Shown here: in pieces, positions 25,466-36,071 of the stretch | Position numbering within the stretch: position 1 is the stretch's first letter | How the letters are laid out: each line of letters opens with the position of its first letter | DNA from: Grifola frondosa | Taxonomy: Eukaryota > Basidiomycota > Agaricomycetes > Polyporales > Grifolaceae | Direction: 5' to 3' | DNA: 64,000 nt | Assembly (NCBI GenBank): GCA_001683735.1 | Contig: LUGG01000002.1 | Location: 2,170,001-2,234,000, forward strand | Notes under the pieces: model-generated | The model's database searches: none | Told to the model about the DNA's origin: nothing | Seen by the model: only the letters and a program-made list of their open reading frames with translations | Made by a program: the position numbers and the translations under genes

Positions 25466-26680
25466 GGTGCTCCGCTGTGTGCGGCCTCGTGTGTGTTTGT
25501 GCTGTTACTTAGTTTGTGTATGTTCGGATGTTATATGTGTGCACACTTCGTGTCATATGCATACCGGAAAATAATGTCGCATAGACAAACCGTGGGACCC
25601 ACGTTCGTACGTATCTCGTGTGTTTTCTTTCTTAAGTTACTTTGCTATTTCAGATATAATCTATACTGAACGCCGTCGGTTATCACACCACTTTCCTTTG
25701 CTTTTCCGTATCTCTACTCCCTCGTGGGACTCATCTGCTCATTACGCAGCCGCATCGTAGGTAAGTATATACCATTGCAACCGATATCTGATTCTCGTAT
25801 ATCTGCATCCGTTGAACACACATCTTTCGCTTCTTGTTATCGCATTTTCGTCCCAAGACCTCAGTCTTGCTCCGACGCTGGCGAGGACCGCTGCGCGTAA
25901 CCCGGTTTGCTAAATAAGTCGTAGATAAATGTCCAAGATGGTCTCATGTGTTCTGTATACAACCTGACTTCGCTCAACTTTTTGGTCACCGTCCAATAGA
26001 ATTGCCAACTCGATTCTATGAACTGGTCTGGCTGCGTGTGTGCGATCGAGGCTTGTGTGAATAGGACCGCCTCCACGGGCGTCGCGGACGCCGCGTAAGC
26101 TGCGGGCTCGCCGTGGGTGTGCTGCGCGCGCGCTCCGTCTCCCGCGGCTGCACCCCAGACCTCAAGCCTCACTGGCAGCGAAGGTCCATTGTCCTGCATG
26201 CTAGTCCGATTGGAGTGTGCGGACCCTTGGACCTCCGGGCTCGCGAGAAAGCGAGAAAGTTCGAGTGCACGCAGCTACAGCCCGCGTGGGCCCGGGCGAA
26301 GCTGCACTATCGCAGGCGCGTGCCTGCCCGCGTGCGGGAGCCGCACTGCAAGTAAGCACTTCTGATACATTATCGCGCTGGCGATTGCACGCGTCCGTCC
26401 GGCTCGCACGTCGGTTGGAGGACAATGGCGAACGCGCACCAAGGCACGCGCGCGGTAAATAATAGTAGCGAATATAACATGCACCGAGTACCTATCATAT
26501 ATCAGCGTTAGGCTTCCTCTCTTCTCTTCTCGGTTGGAGAACGAAAGCGAAAGCGAAGGCGCACTGAGGCACGCGCGTGCTGAATAATAGTAGCGGAAAT
26601 GTACATGCACCGAGTATCAGCATTAGGCTCCCTCCCTTCTCTTCTCTTCTGATCATCACCAGCAACGTCTTGGCTCCAGG
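25466..26680. other. Intergenic region between MFS and second P450 (tail to tail)
   Basis: No gene recognised. The right half is GC-rich and ends in a two-copy tandem repeat (26412-26650), just beyond the P450 stop codon and so probably in its 3' UTR. Confidence 0.5.
26412..26650. repeat. Two-copy tandem repeat, unit about 120 bp
   Basis: Copy 1 is 26412-26530 and copy 2 is 26531-26650. Both start CGGTTGGAG, contain AATAATAGTAGCG and CATGCACCGAGTA, and end TTCTCTTCTCTTCT or close to it. They differ by small indels and substitutions, so the duplication is not recent. Confidence 0.75.
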
Positions 26681-28740
26681 TCAGTAGGTCGCAGCGAACG
26701 CGAGCTGCTGCGCGATGTCGTTCTCGCGCGGGACGAGTCGGCACGCGAACGGTTTCGGGAAGCTGGACGCGCAACGTCAGCAAAGGCGGCTCGCCACGAA
26801 GCACGGGGTGTGAAGAGAGCGGAGAAAGCACGGACCTGACGAACGTGGAGGTGTAGTCGAGTGGGGGCGGCGCGTCGTGCCCATCTGCTCCGAGCGGCGG
26901 GCGGATGTGGAACACAGCGAGCAGCTGGCTCATGAAGAGGAAGATCTGCGCGTTCGCGAGGTTCATCCCCGGGCAGAGCCTGCACGGGTGTGAGCGCGAA
27001 TGGATGAGCAGCGCAGGGAACACGAACCGTTTCCCGAATCCGAATGCGAAGTCCCTGGGGTCCTTCGGCGGCGCCTTGTCCAGGTGGCGCTCGGGGCGGA
27101 AGATGTGTGGGTCCGCGTAGATCGCGGGGTCGTGCGTCATCGCCCTGCAGCAGGGCGCTCAGCGCGGTGCGGCACGGGTGTAGGGGATGTGTACGCACCA
27201 GATGTTGAACATCGCCCAGGTGTCACGCGGGATACGCTGGCCCTCATAGAGGTCGTCCTGGATTGGGGAGCGCGGGATCATGGGCGTGACGGGGTTGAAA
27301 CGATGGACCTCCTTCATGACGGCGTTGACGTAAGGGAGAGCCGCTTGGTCTGCGAGGCCCGGTAGCCGGGAGGTTCCTACGACGCGCGCTATCTCCGCAT
27401 ATGCCTGCGCCTGGACGTCCTGGTGCACGGTTATCAACAGGAGGAAGCTCAGGAGGACGGCCGTCGTCTGCAAAGAAGTCACTAGAGACAAGATTTGTGT
27501 GTGGACGAACTCACGGTGTCAGTGGCAGCTGCATTCAAATGTCAGTGCGATGATAAGCGAGCTAAAGCTTGACTGCCCACCTGTATAGATACTCGATGCG
27601 GCAGAGATAAGAGCGTCTTCGTCGAATCTGGAGTTTCCGCTGAGGATGTCCTTGAGAGTTTCTGCGACCATGCTTTCATTGGCGGTCCCATTTACCTGGA
27701 AATGTCAAAGTCACCGGCTGTTGGACACATGCCAACTATCGACGCCTACCACAGATACACGGGTCTCGAAGTAGGGTACGCTTGTAAACTTCCTGAACTT
27801 CGTCTTCGCTTCTCGGGCCCAACGTTTGAAGCTCATGCCAGGGAACCATTCTGGCAAATAAATCACTGGCGGCGGGATGGTCGGCAATGGATTGCAGTGA
27901 GCACACAAGTGACTTAAGTGACTTACAGGAAGGAAATTGAATCGACAATCCAACGACCAGGCCTCAAGGCCTGTTGTGTATGCGCCGAAAGTTCATCCGC
28001 CAACTTCATGTGCGCATCATTAATCTCGGTGCCGTACGTGTACCGATTAATGAACGTCGCCAGGTATCTGTCAGAAGCACTCAGCTCAAGAAGATTAGCG
28101 ATGTCGGGTTCATGCCGACCTTTTCATGTGCAATCTGTACTCATCAGGAGACCCGAGTAGATGTTGTATGAGCTTGAGGGTCTCCTCCTCTAGTACCGGG
28201 CCCCACTGCCGCTGTGAGCGCGGATTGAGTGCGGCCTGCATAATTGCCCTGGATTTCCTCTGGCGCTCATTATAGTCCATGAATGCGATGTTATCTTGTC
28301 GCCCGGTGAGCGCAACCATGGACCATGTCGGCCGACGCGCATATATGAGTCCACGATCGTCCAGCATAGCCTCAGCCTCCCGCGCCCCGTTCACAATAAG
28401 AACATCTCGGCCATAAGCATACAGGTAGATGAGTGATCCTGGCGCAGAATGCATCAGCAGTGGAACGCCGAAACGAAACGCACTGTACTAACCAAAGTTC
28501 TTGGACCATTCCGCATATACCTTCCAGGGCTCTACCCAAGGGAGCTGGTTCTCGTTGCCTCGCCAAAGTGAGCGGGGTGGTCCTACATAGCGCGTGGTTA
28601 GACCTGACTCCAACCTGCCGGGAAGGGAGAAATAACCTACCAGGAGGAAGTGACGCCTTGCGTGCATAACGCCACACGGCGGTCACACATACTACCAAGA
28701 GGCAGGCGTACCCAACAACTGCAGCAGGATCGCTCAACAT
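26681..28740 (-). CDS. Cytochrome P450 monooxygenase (second of two)
   Basis: Start at 28740 (MLSDPAAVVGYACLLVVCV) is a membrane anchor, then RKASLPPG, the segment LPWVEPWKVYAEW and GSLIYLYAYGRDVLIVNG. Helix C region NERQRKSRAIMQAALNP; WFPGMSFKRWAREAK in the F-G region; K-helix KEVHRFNP (ExxR); PERHLDKAPPKDPRDFAFGF with the haem loop FGFGKR|LCPGMNLANAQIF, the Cys-bearing exon following an intron. C terminus SFPKPFACRLVPRENDI, stop at 26681. It belongs to the same broad group of basidiomycete P450s as the gene at 20118-22634 but is clearly diverged, so the pair is not a recent duplicate. Substrate unknown; context suggests oxidative tailoring. Confidence 0.9.
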
Positions 28741-29640
28741 CGCAGTGTCCTAAGTCCTTAGCCGCTGGAGGCTCGTCTGACTATAAGAACTGTGAAGAAC
28801 GTCAGAAGTTCGACTTCGCTAGCGGACAGCCGGGACGAAATCGACAAGGCGAGCCGTCAGACTTGCTAGAAATGCGGTCAGCATCCGAGAGAACTCAAGT
28901 TGCACAGCATGGCTCATCCCGTGGACATCGAAGGTTCTCTCTCTTCCTTAATGATGCCTCCGTGAGCACCGGGGGAGTGAGACTTCAGCTGAGACGAGAT
29001 TCAATAACATGAAGGCTTCTACCATACGCAGCTAGCATCGCGGACATGAGGCTGAGCTACATATGAGTACTTGGGTCCACAGCGGGAAGAAAGGACAGTG
29101 AAAATGCTGGAATGTGGGAATACGCGGTGCACGTGGCCCGCTCGACGCGTCTATGGGCGTTTAACTACGTGTTCTGATGTTCAACGCAACCACTGTTCAG
29201 CCTACTGAGCTGCAAGCTCATCGACATGAATCTTCTTCTTATCCAGCGATAGCGCCTCCAAAATCACTCCCGGTTTCCGGTTTCTCATACTCGTCATGCT
29301 TACTCTTCTTGTGCCAACAGAATTCTGACCCACAAGGGCCAAGATGGACTATCATCGCGCCCTAGCATGACATTCCGAAGCCAACTGTTATCGGGAATTC
29401 GAAACCGATAAAATGTTCGCCACAGGAGTGAAAATCCTTCCGGCGACATAATTTTCATTGTTCCTTAGAGGCATGCAGATTTAGATAGATTAGAGCCCCG
29501 CCGGGAATGCCCAAGTGCCCCATCTCACTGTCAGATATCCTGTCATAAGAAGTGTGTCCTGCCTGCATCTACGTCTCAGGACTTAGTGCGATTCACACTC
29601 TGTACGCGCGCTATAGGTTGTTTTAGACGATCTCCTCCAG
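28741..29640. other. Divergent intergenic region, P450 / UbiA
   Basis: About 900 bp between divergent start codons. Small frames without motifs; no TATA consensus was noticed close to either start. Confidence 0.45.
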
Positions 29641-30692
29641 ATGTCTGTGGCGAGTCTCTGTTCTGTACCTTCGGCAATCGTGCAACATGCCTACACTCTC
29701 TTTCTCTTCACCAAGTCCGACATTAAAACCACCGTTATCCCCATTGTGAGCCCATTTTCCTAGTACCAAATTTTATGTTACCTCAACTGGCCTTGCGCTC
29801 CGTCTTAGACTTTCCTTGCACTTGCCTCCGCACCTCATCTCGATCCCACGCACATCCTGCAAACCGCCTTCTGGATATGGTTCCATGTCCTCCAATTTGA
29901 TGTCTCGAACCAGACACTGAACCCTGAGGAGGATGAGCAGAATAAGCAAGACCGGCCGCTCCCAGCGAAGCGCCTCTCATTACGCACTGCGCTTATCCTT
30001 CGCTGGTGCCTCGTGCCGCTCTGCTGGGCGCTCTCCCTGTGGTACAGCCTCGAGACACTCTACGCGAGTATTGCGCTCGTGGCCTTCACCATACTTTACA
30101 ACGAGTGTGCCACTCACGCTGGTCACTGGCTTGTGCGCAATACTGTCAATGCCGCGGGTTTTGCCTCCTTCGAGGTTGGAGCAACGCTGGTTGCATGTGG
30201 GTTCTACTTCCCTGCGAGAAATGTGCATGCTGAGCTGTTGCAACATGTAGCCAAGGATCCGGCGTACCTCGACTTGACGGCAATTCTGTCCGTGTGCATC
30301 AGCGCTGGCATATTCGCTACTACAATCCAGGCGCAGGACTTCAAGGATGTACATGGCGATAGAGCGATTGGCCGTCATACGCTCCCGATAGTTTTTCCAG
30401 CCATTGCGCGCCATACGATCCTTGTAGGTCTGTTGTCTTGGTCAGTGGGGCTTGTATATGTCTGGGGACTAGATTGGGTCACGGCTTTCGTATTCGTGAC
30501 TCTGGCTTTGTTTGTATCTTATCGTTTTCTGACTTTCAAGACTGTACCAGAGGATCAAGTGTCTTTTATTGGTATAATGTCAGTGTCTTTCATTGTTTTG
30601 CCTATGCTCTGCTGCTGATGAATTTCTTATGCCAGGTTTGGCTGTCATTTGCTCACGCTCTGCCCGGTTATTATCGAATTTACAATGTTTGA
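29641..30692 (+). CDS. UbiA-superfamily integral membrane prenyltransferase (or terpene cyclase)
   Basis: Intramembrane enzyme binding a prenyl diphosphate through two Asp-rich motifs. Start MSVASLCSVPSAIVQHAYTL, then one intron to TFLALASAPHLDPTHIL. Motif 1 is NQTLNPEEDEQNKQDRPLP (NxxxEDxxNKxxRP type) at about 29915-29970; motif 2 is DFKDVHGDRAIGRHTLP at about 30340-30390. Multiple hydrophobic helices lie between and after. The last exon reads VWLSFAHALPGYYRIYNV, stop at 30692. Joining it smoothly (YWYN|VWLSF) needs one more T in the TTTT run near 30566-30569, another likely base loss; splicing the GTGTCT donor after EDQ is an alternative. UbiA members prenylate aromatics, and some fungal members (the fumagillin-pathway cyclase) instead cyclise farnesyl diphosphate; sequence alone does not decide. 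Confidence 0.88.
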
Positions 30693-32150
30693 TCTCGCAG
30701 CCTTTCCCTTTGTACCTATTCGCGGAAATGTTCAAATGATGTAGTATTGTAGGTGTGAATTGTTTCAATACACTTTGTGTCGCCACGATGCTGGGACGTA
30801 TTCTCTTAATTCGTTTTAGGCAGATGCCACAACCGGATTGAGCCCGGTGACCTGAACCCAACAACACATACATGGTTGCCTGGTGTTGCATGCTCTACTT
30901 GTCTTGGTTCAAACTTTGCGCTCTTGCAGGTACTGATTGCGAGCATTTTCGAGCGTCCCTCGACCGCCTTATTTCCCTCGGGCTGATAAGAAGCATCTGC
31001 TTGACAGGACTCGGGAGCACTTTACTCTGAATTTTCTCACTCATGCTGCGTAAAGTGGCGTTGGAGAATATTGAAATCAGCGGCGAATCTAGAGCTGGCG
31101 AGTTCGCTGTGGGTGAGCACTGAATTTTCTGAGGTTCTTAGAATCTCATCTGTCAATTTAGATGTCAAGCGCTGACATCTCATACTAGGACAGCTTTAGC
31201 AACTTCGTTCTTCAGCACTGGTTTAGGAATATTGGTTGTTGAGAAATGGCCCCCAATCGGAGCACTGGATGCGTACAACTTTTCGAGCAGCAACTATCGA
31301 GTGGTACGCGTCCTGTCACATCACGTGATAGAGCGTCACCAGCCGTTACTCGAACGAACGCTTGTCGTCGGTAAGTGCTATATTAAACGTCTCCTGATAC
31401 CATTTCCATGCAGTATCTCATCTTCATGCACCATATTTCCGGCGGAGGAACGTTAAAGAAAGCAAGGTGTCAAGGTGCGTTAAATTCACCCGGCGTTAGT
31501 AGCGAGTTCACTCAAAACACACGGTTGCTTCACTAGTACATCCTCTGAATGGATGGAGGTCGCCCAGCTCTCGATTCGCCCGTGACATGCTGCATGGCAC
31601 TGTGTCTTCGTGGGCGCGGCTATGGCGAAACGAAAAGTTAAAAACACATGGCGGCAGGTTTTCCGTGCATCGAGAACCGACAGCGGCCGAGCTGAATCCG
31701 CGATGAAACATGATCGACACTAAAGCCGAAGTTCCTATCAGTGGAGATCATGCTGATCGGGGCCTACGATTTAGAGTCGAGGCTTCTCTTGTCGAAGACC
31801 AGAAATCTCCTGGATGCAGATCTGCGGGAGGTTCCTGGTGTTCGCGTAGGTGGTGGCAGGTGGTGGCAAACCGCCCATTGAGCGAGGGACGGACTGACAG
31901 CAACAGTCTCCTCGTAAACCAGCACTCAGTCTGGCTAAATTGTAACCTAGTGACAAGACAGTGCCGGTGTTTCATGTGTGGTCGCGCCGAGGGCCTGAGG
32001 TAAAGGAATGGTCATGATCTCATTTCCTGTCGGCGTGGCGGAAGATCTCGTGTCAGAGCCGAAGTATCATACAGCTCGTGTCTACGACCATCATCTTCCA
32101 TCACCGTGCTGCGTTTGCATATCTTTTGAACGACCGCTCTCTAACCTTCC
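30693..32150. other. Intergenic region, about 1.45 kb
   Basis: No coding exon recognised. Frames at 31232-31456 and 31710-32003 have no motif and overlap similar frames on the other strand. Confidence 0.45.
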
Positions 32151-34139
32151 ATGCGGCGTTCGATCCAGCCTACTTCGCCAAGAATACCCTATAATGACTG
32201 GCCTCCGTATCCCCCTCCTAGAGAGACAGATCTTGAGAAAGCGATGCGTTTAGAAGAGGAGAGAGAAGCCAAGAAAGTGTCGGATGCCATTGACCGTGCC
32301 ATCGAGCTGGAAAGACAGGGGTTGAAGAGACGGGGGCACACAAAGCTTCTTCTCCTAGGTGCGAAATTGCAGGCTAGTCTCCAGAACAACGTCTAATGTC
32401 GTCTCTTACGGTGACCGACGAACCAGGTCAGGCAGAGTCCGGAAAGTCGACAATGCTGAAAAACTTCCAGCTGAATTTCACTCCCAAAGCTTTACAAGCA
32501 GAAAACGAAGGCTGGCGTGCAGTTATCTATCTCAACCTCATTCATTCTGTGAACTTCATCATCGATCTGCTATCGAATCCCGCCAGGTCTAGCGCTACAG
32601 ACTCCAATCTCACATCGACTAACAGATTGTCCTCTCCCCGGCGATTAGCAACGATATTAGGCGCTACAAGCTCTCTCTCTCTCCACTCCGACAAGTAGAG
32701 GTAATCCTTGTCAAGCAGTTATCATCGAGCGATCCTCCACACAGCAGGGCCGACACAGACAACACCACAGACTACAGGCGAGTATCTGAAGTCTCGATAC
32801 GCGGTGGCTCTGGATGGAAAGCGCTGTTGCGTCTTCACACGCAGCCGCCTCCGCCCAAGGCCAGCGATCTTGAAAATGCACGGCAGATCTTGGACGCTTG
32901 CAAGGATGATATCATCGCACTTTGGGCGGATGCGATGGTGCAGGCCAGGCTCCTTGAGGAAGGGATGATTCTACAAGAACAGTCTGGGTTGTACGTCGCG
33001 ACTTATATATTATTTTTGAGTGATTTCGAATTACTTCCGCAGCTTCCTGGATCAAGCCCATCGAGTCGCGTCATTCGATTACGAGCCAACATTTGGTACA
33101 TTGATTCGTGCCCGTACAGTAAGAGCCTCCCTTAATGTGCTTCCCAGATGACATCTTGCGGGCACGCTTGCAAACTATCGGGGTAGAGGAACATCGATTG
33201 ATAATGGAGACTTGTGAGAGACTACTCTGTTGCTATGAATTTTGTGCTCACGTAGACGAATTATACATTCAGCTGCTGAGCAAGGGCAACAGTGGATTTT
33301 TTATGATGTCGGAGGAGCCCGAGGACAGCGAGGTTGGTTTACGCATGGTTCCCCTTTGAAATGGCTCCAATAATGGAGTCTGGTTGTCTTTTATTTAGCG
33401 GCTTGGGTGCCTTTTTTCGACGACGGTGCGTGAGGCTCGCATAGATTTGTCATCTGTACTGACTTTACTTTTCAGTCAACGCTGTATTATTTCTATGTTC
33501 GATGGCAGGTTTTAATGAAGTACTCGTTGAGGATAGGACCGTCAACCGTCTTGTATGTTTACAAATTGGCACCTTGCTCAATCTGCGACACGCAGCCTCA
33601 CCATTGCGGATGTAGCTGGACTCATTCAACTTGTGGAAGACTATCTGCTCGAGTCGTCTGCTCATCGGGGTCACCTTCTTTTACTGCTTAACAAAAGCGA
33701 CATCCTAGACACTCGCCTGAAGGCCGGGATATCTTTCTCCAGCTTCGTCAAAAGTTATAAAGATGCTCCCAACGATCTTGAGCACGTCACCGACTGTATG
33801 TCGTTTTCCTGCATTCTCATTATTAATCTCGACCGAACCTTGTCTTCACCTTCGCAGATCTCAAGCGAAAATTTGTAGCGAAATATCAATCTGATTCCCT
33901 CAAACCACCACGGCAACTACATGTACACATAACCTGTGCCATCGTGAGTAGTAACCCATTCTATTCTCACATTGATATTGAATTTTTGCATTGTAGGACA
34001 TCGCGACTACATCTGCTGTTCTCGCACGCAGTACGTTCATCATCTTGATAAGAGAACTACTGAATTCATCTGCTATTCGGGTTTGGCAGTCAGGGATACA
34101 GTTTTGGTCAACAACCTGTTGGCGACAGACATGTTATGA
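32151..34139 (+). CDS. Heterotrimeric G protein alpha subunit (divergent basidiomycete type)
   Basis: GTP-binding signalling subunit at the plasma membrane. N terminus MRRSIQPTSPRIPYNDWPPYP, with a charged helix DLEKAMRLEEEREAKKVSDAI. G1 is LLLLG|QAESGKST (intron within), a GQAESGKST variant of GAGESGKST. The helical domain includes FIIDLLSN and DDIIALWADAMVQARL. Switch I DILRARLQTIG, switch II WIFYDVGGARGQR, then WVPFFDD|VNAVLFL, G4 LLLNKSDIL and G5 TCAID are all recognisable, so GTP binding looks intact. The C terminus is RDTVLVNNLLATDML. It lacks the usual MGxxxS start for N-myristoylation and a C-terminal CxxL-type end. Ten or so introns. Expanded, diverged G-alpha families are known in Agaricomycetes; this seems to be one of those rather than a canonical subunit. 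Confidence 0.88.
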
Positions 34140-36071
34140 CTCGCAATGACCGCCTGCTTCGATGAACGTGACGACAAGTACGACCCAGTCATGATACTGT
34201 ATCTAGTAATGTACTACTTATCCTGACATTATACTCTCAACTTTGTGCATCTATCGTCTGCGGGAAACACTATCTCCAAGCGAACCATTGCACGTTCTAA
34301 CCTTTGAGACCGAGGACCTGATGCTGTGTTGACACATCTGACACGGTTGCTCAAATCATCGTAATCTACGTTTGCCAAGAGATAACTATAGGAGACTTGC
34401 TGAAGCTTAAAGACAGAAGTCTATGTGCCATCAAAGAAGGCGGGCTCAAGATGAATGTAGTAGGCAAAATGAAGTAGCGCCATTGTCGAAGCAGCGAATC
34501 CACCACTTACATGACAAATGACATTCGCTCTTGCGGATTCTCGAGCACTGGGGTAATGGCGGTAGCCTCAAGGCTCGTGGAGTATGCCATGAACGAGGAT
34601 GCTTCATCTGATACGAAAGAACGGAGACATGCTTTCCAGTCAGAATTATGGGGCGTCTCACCGATCACAACATCATTTCTGCATCCGATGACCTTAGAGT
34701 TGTCGTTTTCCTCGAGTGTTGGCTGCAAATCAGCAACATATGTACCGCATCAATTGATGCATGCAGGGACACTCGGGAACAATGGCGGAGATGAGAACAC
34801 GAGGCTGATGTTTTCGCGTCCCGGTATTTTCAGTTCCAAAAGGTCCTCGTGACTCAAGCACTCAGTGTGCGGTCGTAAACTTCAACTCATCGACGTCCAA
34901 CGGAGATAACACAGCTCATACAAGGGAAGTTTGCATTTCGAATTTCTTATGGTCAACTAGAATCGCAAACGCATCGTCATTTTAATAACAGCGCATAGAT
35001 CGTTGACGAACTAAATCTACCGCAGGGATTGCTGTGAAATATATCGATTATTCCTGGAGAAGAGACTCAATCATGAATATATAACCTTGCGGCATTGCAG
35101 TGCTTACGATAGATCCGCCCGAGCACATCTCTCAGCCGTGTGACGATAGCGACCATTCTCTGGAGCTGGCAATGGTGAGCTTGATTAATTGCAAGTCTCC
35201 CGGCATCTCGCTGAATAACTTTGTATATAGTGAACATTGCGTCGGCGGGTCCGAAATTACGATAATCTAGGCGTCTCGGTCTTGCTTGCTTCGAAGATCG
35301 ACCGTTTGTCAGAAGGTAGGGATGTCTGATGCTATTAGAAGACACTGTTTTCGTGACAGATGAACTGATAATAGGGCATCTCTCACCGGCGTATGAATTG
35401 CTACACTGCCATCGGTGTGAGCGTCCGAGCTCATGAAATTGAAATGACAGGGGGCACCAAGATGCGGGTACATTTAACTCTCATATTAGATGGACGTGAA
35501 TTAGGACAAAAGCTAACGCGGTATATTGCCCGATATGCAGGAAAAACACAGTTTGTAGCCAACGCCATGAACACAAAGGAACTGTACGGGAATGTAGCTT
35601 CCGTGACAAACCTCTACACCGGTGGGACTAGGCATCGAAGTAATAAAGGAAGACGGAAAACTTTAATATTGCACCATCAAAGCCACTTCAGGGGTTGCGG
35701 TGAAAGAGTCGCTACGCCTGTACACAAGTGGTGCGGAAGCCTCGACTTGAAGCTTGAACGATAAACAAAGAGACTCACTGCTCTCAATATCAGAGATAGG
35801 CAAACACCGATTCATGATGAATATGGGAAAAATAGTCTTATATGCAAATAAAGCGTCATATTGACGATAACATGCCCGAAGAATATCTTGCGTAAGAGGA
35901 ACAAGAAAGACGACGACGCGTTGAGAGGAAAGTTTTTATTGGACAATTGAAGCGGAGATTCAAAGCGTGTCGTGACGCGTCGACGCGTCGCACTGGCGCC
36001 TGATCGTGAGACTCTAGAGGTCGCGACTGAAACCACCACATACCACATACCTGACTGAGCAGACCGCAAAT
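34140..36071. other. Intergenic region with possible minus-strand exons; MSH2 promoter at right
   Basis: Two minus-strand stretches look weakly coding: about 34507-34728 (followed by a good GTAAGT donor) and 35067-35345, the latter with a helix-rich segment near 35110-35240 bearing the HxxxCxxLxxxVxxLxxxL spacing seen in fungal MLKL-N-terminal-like helical bundles. Neither can be built into a full gene. The last 160 bp carry three ACGCGT boxes belonging to the MSH2 promoter. Confidence 0.35.
35916..35988. promoter_or_regulatory. Three MluI cell-cycle boxes (ACGCGT) upstream of MSH2
   Basis: ACGCGT occurs at 35916-35921, 35975-35980 and 35983-35988, that is 84-156 bp before the MSH2 start. 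ACGCGT (MCB) is the MBF binding site that drives G1/S expression of DNA replication and repair genes in yeasts; the clustered placement suggests the same control here. Confidence 0.55.
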
